Shown here piece after piece: positions 21,786 to 32,509 of a stretch of 64,000 bases of DNA; positions within the stretch are counted from its first letter, which is position 1; each line of letters begins with the position of its first letter. The notes under the pieces are model-generated. The model ran no database searches and had not been told where the DNA came from. It saw nothing but the letters and a program-made list of their open reading frames with translations. The stretch lies in contig JADLSH010000273.1 of NCBI GenBank assembly GCA_016169945.1, positions 2,027,001 to 2,091,000 on the forward strand, written 5' to 3'. The position numbers were made by a program, and so were the translations under genes. This DNA is from Trachythela sp. YZ-2020. Taxonomy: Eukaryota > Cnidaria > Anthozoa > Malacalcyonacea > Clavulariidae.

Positions 21786-22765
21786 AGATATTAACAATTG
21801 TGTATATCGTTGTGGATTTGCGACCTCGCAGGAAGCTTATGACACTGCTGTTGAAAAACTGTTTCAAAGTCTTGATAAGGTTAGGATAACACTGAATAGA
21901 TAAATTAAGCTAAGAGTGCTAATTATGTTCTTGCAGCTCAGGGCTAATCAAATGGTGAGGGAGGCAGCTCAAACATGACTGAGTCGAAAGTTTACCAGGG
22001 CGGCTCATGTTTGATCATGGAAGGGTTGGTTTTTGGCGGTGGGGAGGAAAACTAGAGAACTTGGACAAAAGCCCTCACAAAGCACAGGAAAGAACCAACC
22101 AGAACTCTACTTACATGCGATTCCAAGCACATCAAACGCAACATCATCCTCTCCACCAGGGGGGGGGGGGCACATCAAGTCTGTCCAGGGTGATACTGCA
22201 AAGAAAAAGGTGATAAATGTACTATAATTGTTTTAGGCTGAAGAAATGCTTTGCAGAAACAGATATCTAGCAGGAAATAGGCTTACTGAAGCCGACATTC
22301 GTTTGTTTGTCACATTAATTCCCTTTGACGTTGTTTGTCACGGCCATTTTAAGGTAAACGTGAATAATTGACAAGTCTAAACAGTTGTTGATTGGTTGGC
22401 GAGTGGGTATGTTGGTTGGTCAGTCGGTTGGTCAATTGGTTGGTCGATGGGCCAATTTGTTGATCGGTCAGTTGATTCGGTTGGCAGAGACAACCAGCCA
22501 GCCAGTCATGTGACAGGAGACATGCTGTTTGTACACTTGCACCATCATATTTGCATCATATTTCAATTCCTTTTCATGAGATCTTACAGCCTCCACTTTT
22601 TCTCGTTTTCAGTGAAACAAGGGGCGAATATTAGAATATCCAAATATGTGCGGCTTCACAATGGATATTGATCAAACTGCTATCTCTTCCACTGTTAATT
22701 TTGTTAGGAAAGTCAAAGATCAATCAATCCACATGGGTTGTGTCAGTTGGTCCAGATCACGTTGG
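21786..22765 (+). pseudogene. Glutathionyl-hydroquinone reductase (Xi-class GST, ECM4/YqjG-like), decayed
   Basis: Three exons of the C-terminal half are recognisable. Exon a (21786-21879) reads [20 protein letters not shown] and ends LDK before a GT donor. Exon b (22237-22353), phase 0, reads AEEMLCRNRYLAGNRLTEAD then IRLFVTLIPFDVV and GHFK before a donor. Exon c starts after an acceptor at 22611-22612 and reads NKGRILEYPNMCGFTMDI and TVNF, followed by SINPHG and VGPDH in shifted frames. In the family, HFK is followed by CNK; here the Cys codon position is TGA (22613-22615). That stop and the later frameshifts make this a pseudogene. Family members reduce glutathionyl-hydroquinones. The N-terminal thioredoxin-fold exons with the catalytic Cys were not found. 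Confidence 0.8.
22385..22500. repeat. Simple repeat of ggttggtc-type units
   Basis: A degenerate run of ggttggtcagtcggttggtc words lying in the intron between exons b and c of the reductase pseudogene. Confidence 0.6.
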
Positions 22766-23144
22766 CCGTGTAAAATTGTAGCCTTGATGTATTTAATGTA
22801 TGAAAGGGTCGAAAATTTTCTTTTGAATGTGTATTTTCACATGAATGTATTCTTAAAGCCAAGATATTTTATATGGTAAAACCAAATTCAGGTAAAATGA
22901 AAATATTTGCGCGTTTAATATGTGGAGTGCTTGTCGATACGAATAGGTATAAATGTCTTTGTATAAAAGTCTTTGTAAATGCAGTATAATAGCCACTATA
23001 CAGGGTATCTCAAAAAATGCTGACACTTTAGAAATTATCCTATTATTATAATTTGAATGCCTGAGCACTATGCTCACTAAAGGAGACCTTTAAAATTAAA
23101 TTATCTTTGTTAAGCAAAAAATTTTATGCCCCTGGGAATTTAAA

Positions 23145-24264
23145 ATGGATCCTAATAGCATTTCAGTTCCAGTAAACATGGTTCAACTGACTACAGAGCA
23201 ACGAGAATTTATTGTAGAAAATTATACCCTAACACAAAGTGTAAACGCAGGGCAAAACGCATTTAGAATACGATTTCCCAATCGGAATCCACCAGTCAGA
23301 AATACAATTTTGGAAAACTTGCGGAAATATCAGAACACGAGAACAAGCCTTAACCGTAACAAGCAATTATGGCAGGCGAATAACTGCTCGAAGTGAAGCT
23401 AACATAGCTGCTGTAAGAGATCTGTTACATAAAACCCCGCGAGCTGTGAGTGTTCGTCGTTATCCTGTTGCAGTTTCGAAATCAAGCGTCAACAGGATTA
23501 CAAGACTGGACTTTCGATGGCATCCTTATAACCGGATGCATGTACGACACGAGCTATTGCCTAACGACTTGCCACGTCGACTACGCTATTCAGAATGGTT
23601 TAATCAACGCTGTCGAAACCACAATTTTTTGCAAAGCCTTATTATCGGAGACAAAGCAGGATTTGCCATGAATGGAGAAGTTAACTCTCACAATTTGAGC
23701 GAGTATGCACCAAAAGGACATCCATCGGCATTTAACTTCGAAAGGAAACTCACTATCTGGGCAGCATCTGCGGTAATGGTGTGATTTTAGGGCCTTAGTT
23801 TTTCGATGGAAATGTGGACGACGCCGCATATCTCCGAATGCTGAATGAATTTGCTCTCCCGCAAACTTGCCATTCATTTTAATAATCAATATTGGGAGTG
23901 TTTGTTTCGGGGTCTGTGGTGAGCACAAGACGGCGCTCCAGCACATCGCCTCGTTGCAGTCAGGGATCGTCTTAACGAAGTATTCGGAGAGAATCGTGTC
24001 ATAGCGTTGCAACATAATGTGGAATGGCCACCTCGCTCGCCGAACTGAACCCCTTGTGATTTTTTTATGTGGGAGTATCTCAAGGTTAAAGTGTTTTCCA
24101 CTCCACCCCAGAACATCGATGTTCTACGCCAGAGGATAATCGCTGAATTCAACGCTTTACGGCAGCAGCCTGAAATTATTCGACATGCGATGCGCGGCAT
24201 GCACAGGCGAACCATTCTTCGTGTTGCAAGAAATGGAGGACACGTGGAAGGAAACGGCGCGTAG
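23145..24264 (+). pseudogene. Mariner-like transposase 1, broken by stops and frameshifts
   Basis: The N-terminal helix-turn-helix begins MVQLTTEQREFIVENYTLTQ (from about 23178). After a frameshift, VRRYPVAVSKSSVNRITRLD leads into the DDE domain. There, IIGDKAGFAMNGEVNSHN holds the first Asp, AQDGAPAHRL the second (preceded by an in-frame TGA), and a WPPRSPN-stop-TPCDFF box the third. The C-terminus MRGMHRRTILRVARNGGHVE is preserved to the TAG. The family layout is HTH of DUF4817 type plus a DDE_3-like catalytic core. At least two stops and several frame changes make it inactive. The second copy at 28317-29332 is better preserved. Confidence 0.8.
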
Positions 24265-24353
24265 CTTGATCATTTAATCAATTGTTGTTACATGCAAATT
24301 AAACAGAAACCATTTATTTGTGCAAGCGTTTTCCTTGGCTCGAGCGTCGCGTG

Positions 24354-26946
24354 AAGCCGGTTTTCCACTACGCGGAATTTTGCGCGCGGAGCGACATTTT
24401 TCGCTACGCGCATGCGTAGAAGCAAGACATATTGGCGGAATTTTCCCGCTGTTGTACAAGACTGTGCACTGATCGCTCCACCAAAGAGTTGAAGGCAGTT
24501 CAACTTTTTCGATTTCCCGCGCGTACTATGGACAAAATCAACCAATCACAGTGCGTTGTATATATTACCAAGTGGCAAGTATACATAGTCATAGTCGATC
24601 GCACTTGTATAACAGCAAAGATCACAAGTTATTTTCGCTCTATTTTGGTTTTCAATGTGAAGGCCACGTCGCCACGAAACGACCAAATTCGTATCTTTTG
24701 AAAGTACATTTATCGTCAGTCTGTCTTTATATTCTGATTTGCTGACTTGCAGTGCTGAGCATCCTTGAGTTCGTTACAGTTTCAAATTTCATCTTCTTCA
24801 TGGAGCAGTAACAACAACACTTGCAAAATTAGTACAGTGCGATGCGCTCGCAAATATTATTGCAGTTAGTCTAGGACCTGTATATGAGTTTGTATGCATT
24901 TAATTTAGGACAGATTATCTCAACTGTTTTAGGGTAAAATGACCATGGCGGTCAACATGGCATATGTGCCAAAACCCGAATCCGGTGCGAAAGTCCTGAA
25001 AATGACCACGCCCAGAAACGGCACTGCCGACATAGCTCCAACTCCTGAACCATCAAAGCTACAGACTTTCTGAAGTGCTTATAGTGTTTAGAATGGTTGC
25101 TTTTAGGGTGCTCACTGGAGGGTGATATTTGTCTAGGTATCATATTTTACAAGAAAATGACTATGCACCATCCCAGGTCAACTGCTAATTATGCATCAAA
25201 TTACTCATTCACCTGGCAAAGTCTATGTTTTCTTATTTCCTAAGAATTTTTGCCATAGGATCAAAAACTATACTTATTCCAATATAATAATAATAGATTT
25301 CATCAGGGTTGATATTGTTAAGTTGAGATACAATACAGTTTATTTCACTTACCCCACGCCAAAACACGATTTCAGCCATATTTTGCCGTTTTATTCGCTT
25401 TTTATCACCGAGGCTCACACATATTATCCACAAATTATACTTGAACATAATGATAGTTGACTAAAGAATAATTCAACCAAGTTTCGTCAGGTTTTGAAGC
25501 AGTGCTGTGTATTTTATCTTCGATGTTGTAGAATCGATGGTTTGCTCAATTATCGCGCCAGTACAATGTCTCGCCGCTTCTCTGCCCGATTTATCACACT
25601 TTTTCGTCGTCAAATGTATTTAGATAATAGTATCCAGAAATACTTGATTGTAGAAAAGTTCCAATCGAAAAATTGATAACCTAACTGCCAATCCGTGGCA
25701 ATAAATGGCCTTATGTGTTTCATAAACATGAATAACAAATATAATGCCCAAAGTAATTTGAAAGTCACGCGCAATCTTCACGAAAACACCGCGTGGGCTT
25801 GATGACAGGGGGGTGGAATATTTTCACGAATACATTTGTTCGTTAACACGGCAACTCCGACAGTGGTCACAAATTGGTCACAAACGTATTCGTGAAAAAA
25901 ATCCACCCCCCTGTCATCAAGCCCACGTGGTGTTTTCGTGAAGATTGCGCGTGACTTTCAAATTACTTTGGGCATTATATTTTCTATTCATGTTTATGAA
26001 ACACATAGGGCCATTTATTACCACGGATTGGCAGTTAGGTTATCAATTTTTCGATTGGAACTTTTCTACAATCAAGTATTTCTGGATACTCTTATCTAAA
26101 TACATTTGACGACGAAAAAGTGTGATAAATCGGGCAGAGAAGCGGCGAGACATTGCACTGGCGCGATAATTGGGCAAAACATCACTTCTATGAATTCGAA
26201 GATAAAATACACTGCACTGCTTCAAAACCTGGCGAAACTTGGTTGAATTATTCTTTAGTCAACTATCATTATGTTCAAGTATAATTTGTAGATAATATGT
26301 GTGAGCCTCGGTGATAAAAAGCGAATAAAACGGCAAAATATGGCTGAAATCGTGTTTTGGCGTGGGGTAAGTGAAATAAACTGTATTGTATCTCAAATTA
26401 ACAATATCAACCCTGATGAAATCTATTATTATTATATTGGAATAAGTATAGTTTTTGATCCTATGGCAAAAATTTTAGGAAATAAGAAAACATAGACTTT
26501 GCCAGGTGAATGAGTAATTTGATGCACAATTAGCAGTTGACCTGGGATGGTGCATAGTCATTTTCTTGTAAAATATGATACCTAAATATGAGACAAATAT
26601 CACCCTCCAGTGAGCACCCTAAAAGCAACCATTCTAAACACTATAAGCACTTCAGAAAGTCTGTAGCTTTGATGGTTCAGGAGTTGGAGCTATGTCGGCA
26701 GTGCCGTTTCTGGGCGTGGTTATTTTCAGGACTTTCGCACCGGATTCGGGTTTTGGCACATATGCCATGTTGACGCCATGGTCATTTTACCCTAAAACAG
26801 TTGAGATAATCTGTCCTAAATGAAATACATACAACCTCATATACAGGTCCTAGACTAAGTGGAATCATTCGCTTTTTTCCGCCCGGAAAAATTATTTCAA
26901 AAATTCCGCTCCGCGCGCAAAATTCCGCCTAGTGGAAAACCGGCTT
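24354..26946. repeat. Large palindrome-bearing insertion
   Basis: Outer inverted repeats of about 40 bp, aagccggttttccacta at 24354 and its complement ending at 26946, enclose a nearly 2-kb palindrome. The palindrome arms are 24866-25838 and 25881-26858, separated by 42 bp. They match with few differences along their whole length, for example gctacagactttctgaagtg (from 25060) against its complement near 26656. The segment 24394-24865 is present on one side only. Open frames within the arms appear twice as mirror copies and match no family I know. No target duplication was found around the outer repeats. Confidence 0.85.
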
Positions 26947-27099
26947 TAAACTATCAGTGGACGAAGCGAAAAAGTTTAAAATACTTTCGCTATGCATACC
27001 ATTTAATTAAATTCCCAGGTGTATAATAACGTGCGTTTAACAACAAAAGGGTGATTTCTGAAGGATCGTTATTTTTCGAGACACCCTGTGTATACAGGG

Positions 27100-27466
27100 T
27101 AGCCTGCGTGGCCGGCCGTCGTTGGAAGGGAAAAGAAGAACAGAGAAGGAGGGCCTGCAAGAAACCCCAGCTTTCATGACTAAACGCCATTCAATTTTTG
27201 AACGTAGAATTTGATTGGTCAACACCAAGAATTAATTGACATGTTTACGCACACAGGAATATATTATTACATTTCTTCGTCTTGTTTGACATGTTTATGC
27301 ACAAGCGAAACTTTTCCTTCGGTTTGGGGTTTCCCCTATAGTCCAGCTGCATTTGTATTGGTCAATTTTAGTGAGCCTTTATTAGTGCGTTTAGTCATGA
27401 AAGCTGGGTTTTCTTGCAGGCCCTCCTTGGATCTCCTTCGCTGTTCTTGGATCTCCATGCAGGCTA
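27100..27466. repeat. MITE-like element between two mariner-like elements
   Basis: Ends tagcctgc (27100-27107) and gcaggcta (27459-27466) are complementary. A longer inner inverted pair is ggagggcctgcaagaaa with agctttcatgactaaacgc on the left and its complement at about 27388-27427. No coding content. Confidence 0.65.
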
Positions 27467-27470
27467 TATA

Positions 27471-28076
27471 CAGGGTCCCCCTATAGAAATCACTCTTTTG
27501 TTGTTAAACGTGCGTTGTTATACCTCTGGGAATTTAAAATAACTTCTAAAACGATCAGCAACACAAAAATGTCATATTACAAATTCGTCTTACCGCCAGT
27601 TCGAGTAAGAATGGTTCAACTGACTACAGAGCAACGAGTATTTGTCGTAAAACCATTTGTTGGTGAAATCGTTTTGCTTGCTTCGATAAATTATTTGGAC
27701 GAATGGAAGTTTTAAATACTTCCGCCGTTCATGTACAATTCAATTAAATTCCCAAAGGTATAATAATGCACAAGAGTGATTTCTAAAGGGGGACTTTTGT
27801 TTGGGACACCCTGTACATGAACGGCAGAAGTATTTACAACTTCCCTTCGTCCAAATAATTTAACGCGACGTATAAGTTGTTACGACAAATAGTCGTTGCT
27901 CTGTAGTCAGTTGAACCATTCTTACTCGAAATGACGGTAACACGAATTTGTAATTTGACATTTTTGTGTTGCTGTTCGTTTTCGAAGCTATTTTAAATTC
28001 CCAGAGGTATAACAACGCACTTTTTTACAACAAAAGAGTGATTTCTATAGGGGGACTTTTTTTGGGGAACACCCTG
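27471..28076. mobile_element. Foldback derivative of the mariner-like family
   Basis: The element starts cagggtccccctatagaaat after TA (27469-27470) and ends with a complementary terminus before TA (28077-28078). Both halves carry the start of the transposase gene (MVQLTTEQRVFVVK on the plus strand at about 27612, mirrored at about 27875-27920). It is therefore a palindromic deletion product joining two 5' ends. An additional internal terminus (gggacaccctgta, 27804-27815) marks an inner end. Confidence 0.8.
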
Positions 28077-28146
28077 TACATGGTGAATAGAAAAAGTTGA
28101 CCTTTAGAAATCAAGGTATTGTTGGAAATTGAATGCCTTGGCACTA

Positions 28147-29724
28147 CAGGGTGTATCAAAAAAACTGCAAATACCATAATTTGTATTCACGAGATCATAC
28201 ATTAGAATTTCAATGGCTGTGCAAATAATTACGCTTCTGGGATTTGAAAATACGTTTCAACGTGCAGTACTATCAAAATAAGCACACAAAGTGAATTAAA
28301 ATTAGTTCGATTACGAATGGCTCAGCTGACAACAGAGCAAAGAGTATTTCTTGTTTTAAAGTACGCCCAAACTCAAAACTCGACAGCAGTCATTAACGCT
28401 TTTCAGGAAAGGTTTCCAGAGCGAGTCCCGCCTTCGGCGAGTACAGTTTTACGTAACTCTAGGAAGTACGATATTTCAGGATCGAGCCTGAGGACCCACA
28501 CGTTAGCGCTCGCCGCAATCCTCTCCCAATTTCCAGTGCAGGGTTTAACTGCATTACTCGGCTTGATCTGCGATGGCATCCATATCAAATGTAAGTACAG
28601 CACGAGTTATTGGAAGGGGACTTTCCACGACGCCTCCAATTCGCGCAGTGGTTCAACGACCGCTGCCAACGCCAAAACTTTCTTCACAGCGTTATAATAG
28701 GAGATGAAGCTGGATTTGCGTTGAATGGAGAGGTAAATAGCCACAACGTGCGACAATATGCACCAAAGGGACATCCTCCTGCTTTCAATTTTCGAAGGAA
28801 CGACTCGCGCGCCAAAGTCACCGTCTGGGCTGCACTCTGTGGGAATGGGTTGGTTATTGGTCCTTACTTTTTCGAAGGAAACGTAACAGGTATTGCTTAT
28901 CTTCGAATGCTCAACGAGTTTGCTTTTCCGGAACTGGCGTTGCACTTCAACAACCAATACTGGGAAGGGATGTTTAGAGGTCTCTGGTGGATGCAGGACG
29001 GTGCTCCAGCTCATCGACTCATTGGAGTAAGGGATCGTCTCGACGCTGTGTTTGTAAACAATCATGTAATTGGGTTAGGCCACAACACTGAATGGCCACC
29101 TCGATCTCCGGATTTAACACCCTGTGACTTCTTTCTTTGGGGATATCTCAAGGACAAGGTATTTTCTACTCCGCCACTCAACATCGCAGACTTGCGTCAG
29201 AAGATTTTGAACGAGTTCAACATCTTACGAGAAGATCCCGCGTTAATTACGCGTGCAGTGCGTGACATGCATCGAAGAACATTGCTGTGCGTTGAGCGAA
29301 ATGGTGGGCATGTTGAAGGACGATATCAATAAATTTGTAAATAAATGTAAATAAAAATGTACTTCAATTTGTTTGTTAGACACAATTTGCTTTGCCTATA
29401 CGTTCGATCATGTTTACTAACGCTCCCTAACCATTGTGTTTTGCGTACCCTAGGGTTATGTGCTTTTCCAATAAACACGATTTTAGACGGAAGTTGAATT
29501 TGCTCGTATACGTTTAAAACACGAAATTCTCTTAGTTCTGTTCTTAACTGAGCCATTCGTAATCGAACTCATAAGTTTAATTCACTTTGTGTGCTTGTTT
29601 TGATACCCCTGGGAAACGTATTTTCAAATACCAGAAGCGTAATTATTTGCACAGCCATTGAAATTCTAATGTATGATCTCGTGCATACAAATTATGGTAT
29701 TTGCAGTTTTTTTGATACACCCTG
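28147..29724 (+). mobile_element. Mariner-like element 2, near-complete with TA target duplication
   Basis: The left end cagggtgtatcaaaaaaact (28147) is complemented by the right end at 29705-29724, and the arms continue to match for about 100 bp (ctgcaaataccataatttgt). TA flanks both sides (28145-28146, 29725-29726), as expected for the Tc1/mariner superfamily. The element is 1578 bp with a single transposase gene on the plus strand. Confidence 0.9.
28317..29332 (+). pseudogene. Mariner-like transposase 2 (HTH DUF4817-like plus DDE), one internal lesion
   Basis: The N-terminus MAQLTTEQRVFLVLKYAQTQ with ERFPERVPPSASTV is the helix-turn-helix. Between about 28475 and 28610 the frame changes. 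Relative to copy 1 a stretch is shortened, and the homologous frame there contains a TAA just before the H-ELL segment. From 28610 the frame is open for 240 codons. First Asp is in VIIGDEAGFALNGEVNSHN, second in WWMQDGAPAHRLIG, third in WPPRSPDLTPCDFFLWGYL, and the C-terminus is MHRRTLLCVERNGGHVEG. The catalytic half is thus intact, but the N-terminal DNA-binding half is out of frame. It moves DNA by cut and paste in the family. Confidence 0.85.
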
Positions 29725-29839
29725 TATGCTGAACCTACGGGTGAGTAAAACAGAATTGAATTGACTTTTATGCATACCGAAGTTATTTAAAGTATTTTTG
29801 GCTTCGTCCAACATATGAATTATGTGCTGTACTTTGAGT

Positions 29840-30060
29840 CTTGGGTATAATGCAAAACAGTACAAACTCGTTGCTCTGTGGTCATTTGAACCATTTTATT
29901 CGAACTGATGATATGACAAATTAGTAATTTGACAATGTTTTATGCAGTTATGCCCCTTTATACGATTAGAAGCTATTTTAAATTCCCAGGAGCATAAAAT
30001 CTCGTGCCTAACAACAATAGGTTAATTTCTAAAGGTCTATCGTTTTTTATACTGTACACT
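29840..30060 (-). mobile_element. Terminal fragment of a mariner-like element
   Basis: Minus-strand similarity to the 5' end of the 23-29 kb family. It contains the complement of the transposase start (gttgctctgtggtcatttgaaccatt), the inner aaattcccaggagcataaaa motif and a gttaatttctaaaggtc end. Only one terminus is present. Confidence 0.6.
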
Positions 30061-30065
30061 CTGTA

Positions 30066-30321
30066 CAGGGTGAGTCAGAAAAAACGGACACTTTGCATAT
30101 ATTCAAATCAGCCGCGAACGTATAGCTGGAATTTGTCAATTCCCATGTGACAACAGGACGTGGTTTATTAATGCAAAAGTGTTTATTAACTATAATTCGC
30201 AGCGCAGCGCGTGTACTATTATAACTCCCAAAGGGAGATATTTAGGCAACTTATGTCAAATTACAGCCGCTATGCGGCTAATTTGAATTTGAAAGATGTC
30301 CGTTTTTTCTGACTCACCCAG
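30066..30321. mobile_element. Short MITE with TA flanks
   Basis: Left end cagggtgagtcagaaaaaac (30066) and right end gttttttctgactcacccag (ending 30321) are complementary apart from one base. TA lies on both sides (30064-30065 and 30322-30323). 256 bp, no coding content; mariner-type by its ends. Confidence 0.8.
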
Positions 30322-30469
30322 TATAGCCAAACAATGCGTGACTGGATGACATGAAGAACAGTGGGTTTTTCAAAACAATGAAAAGATGGAACGTTCCGAT
30401 CACTGGATCGATATCGTGACTAGATGCACTTTTGTAATAAAGACCATAGTCATAGAAGATATCAAGGTT

Positions 30470-30850
30470 TTTTCTCGGCATTTCGTTCGGTAGGACTAAT
30501 AGTAGAGGGTGCTTGTAGATGGAATATACGAACGAAATTTTACACAGATTTTTAGACCTAGCCAAGAGCAGTTGCAAAAATGCAACTTTAGGCCCTCTGG
30601 CAGGAATTCAACCTACGGCCCTGCGATTCCGGTGCAGCGCTCTAATGAACTGAGCTACAGAGTCCAGTTGCTGAGCATTAACCGCAAATTCGTGTTATAT
30701 GATGGGAGTGATGCCAGTATAAGGTATGGGTAAATATCAAGGTTTTTTCTCGGCATCTCTGCTAGAGGGCTTAAAAGTGCATTTTTTGCAACTGCTCCTG
30801 CATCGTTAGGTCTAAAAATGTATATAAATTTTCGTTCGAATATTCCATCA
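30470..30850. mobile_element. Two tRNA-derived SINE (family B) copies in inverse orientation
   Basis: About 30520-30680 is a minus-strand copy (complement of the B box in aggaattcaacctacg, complement of the A box in gaactgagctacagag). About 30750-30850 is a plus-strand tail (attttttgcaactgctcctg, gtctaaaaatgtatataaat). The body word tcaaggttttttctcggcat occurs on both sides. Confidence 0.65.
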
Positions 30851-31205
30851 TAGTCATAGAAGATCCCATCGACGACAAATCACCTTTCTTTAATCAATCC
30901 AATGATTCACCTTGTCAAAACAAACATATTAGCAGGTTGTCGAAATTATATTTACGTTTCATACCTTTTTTAATTATGAATGATAGACATGTATATAATA
31001 GCCGCCCAAAATTAATAGACGAAATTCAGAATAGTATAGGATGACTTAATCCATATTATAACATGTCTAGTAAGTTGGAAGAGCTGAAAGACTTCATCTT
31101 GTGGCAAAATTCTGAGGTAAGATATAACATAAGATCGCTTTATCAGGTCTATAAACCTTTGTCCCAAAGAAGATGAAAGGTCATTTTTTATTCGTCAAGT
31201 GTTAC

Positions 31206-31905
31206 GTGGAGACCTAAACTAAACTAACTTTATTTATCTATACTGGTCGGATTAGCTCTGTCAGTTCTTAATTGTTCCCCCTATGCTAGAAGTAAAGTAA
31301 GGGACGTCCCCTATTTTCCTAGTGTTACTACAGGAGGAAACCTAAACTAAACTAAACTAACTATTTTTATACTGGATAGCTCTATCAGTTCTAAACTGTT
31401 CTCCGTTAAGGTTCAGTAAGCGACATGTCTTATTGTTCCAGTGTTACTTCAGGAGGAAACCTAAACTAAACTAAGTTTAGTTATACCGGAAAGCTCTATC
31501 AGTTCTAAAACTGTTCTCCCTATAGGTCCAGTAAGGATCATCTCTTATTGGTCTAGTGTTACTACAGGAGGAAACCTAAACTAACTTTATTTATACTGGA
31601 TAGCTATATCAATTCTGAACAGTTCTCCGTTAAGGTTCAGGATCATCCCTTATTGATCCAGTGTTACTACTGGAGGAAACCTAAACTAAACTAACTTTAT
31701 TTATACTGGATAGCTCTATCAGTTCTAAACTGTTCACCCTAGAGGCCCAGTACGGATAATCTCTTTGTAGTCCAATTCAAGTACTAGAGGAAATCTTTTA
31801 ACTGATTTAACTGTATTTATTCTGGATAGCTCTATCAGTTCTGAACCCTTCTCCCTAGGGGCCTATAGTAAGTGCCATCTCTTATCCATCCAGTGTTACT
31901 ACGAG
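31206..31905. repeat. Minisatellite, about six units of roughly 105-130 bp
   Basis: Each unit starts near gaaacctaaactaaac, continues ttatttatactggatagctc and tatcagttctaaactgttct, and ends agtgttactacaggaggaaa. Unit starts are at roughly 31208, 31327, 31456, 31573, 31677 and 31790, the last units being degenerate. Confidence 0.85.
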
Positions 31906-32509
31906 AAGGGCGACTAGGTACCGAGAGAAAACCGACCGCGTTTGGTAGAGTCAAACTGGAAGCACTCTTCCCTGATCAAACGTGCGACTCAAGCAAATTT
32001 ATAATCACACAACTGTATATTGCAGGAATCAAACCCCGGTCACAGAGGTGAATATATCCGATAACCTGCTGCATAGACTTGCTCCAAGACTCGCGAGCAA
32101 AATCCGGGCATAAACAGTTGACTTCCGAAAATTCCCTACTCTTTCGCAAATTACTTCCTTGAAAATTCCTTAAAATCCTGCGTTATAAACAAAAACGAAG
32201 GACCAAATTCAAATCAGTAGCAAATTTTTGATAACTTGATGTTGATTATTTCGTGTATTGGTAATAATGCATTTATTACAGGAATAACAGGATACTTAAG
32301 TGCTGTCGAGGAGAAATATTTCAGATAGTACAGGCAATAAGAGATATGAAAATTTTCATTAAAAGCGAACAAGAGCTTGAGAATTGATTCCAAATCCTCT
32401 TTCTGAAAATTAAAATTGCCTCGTCTTAATTTGGTTTGGAAATTAGCATAGGTATGATTAAATTTTATTTCCTATCTAGACAAGCGAACATTGATGTGAT
32501 TTTCCGAAA
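31906..32509. other. Upstream region of the PAN-pentraxin gene
   Basis: Non-coding. About 32025-32065 resembles the tail end of a minus-strand tRNA-like repeat (gcaggaatcaaaccccggtc). 32088-32108 shares words with the repeat at 345-380. No TATA box that I would defend. Confidence 0.35.

Larger units (their letters stand above)
23001..27088 (+). mobile_element. Mariner-like element 1 (DUF4817/DDE type) with a large insertion
   Basis: The left end cagggtatctcaaaaaatgc follows TA (22999-23000). The right end, ending in gagacaccctg at 27088, has the same layout. Both ends share the inner motif of a cccctgggaattt or aaattcccagg word about 100-140 bp inside. The transposase pseudogene sits at 23145-24264, and 24354-26946 is a separate palindrome-bearing insertion. 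The right flank reads TG instead of TA, so pairing of these two ends is probable rather than proven. Confidence 0.5.

Noticed and set aside
25191..26495. Protein genes inside the palindrome arms
   Set aside because: The frames exist only as mirror copies, start and stop without splice or domain support, and match no family I recognise.
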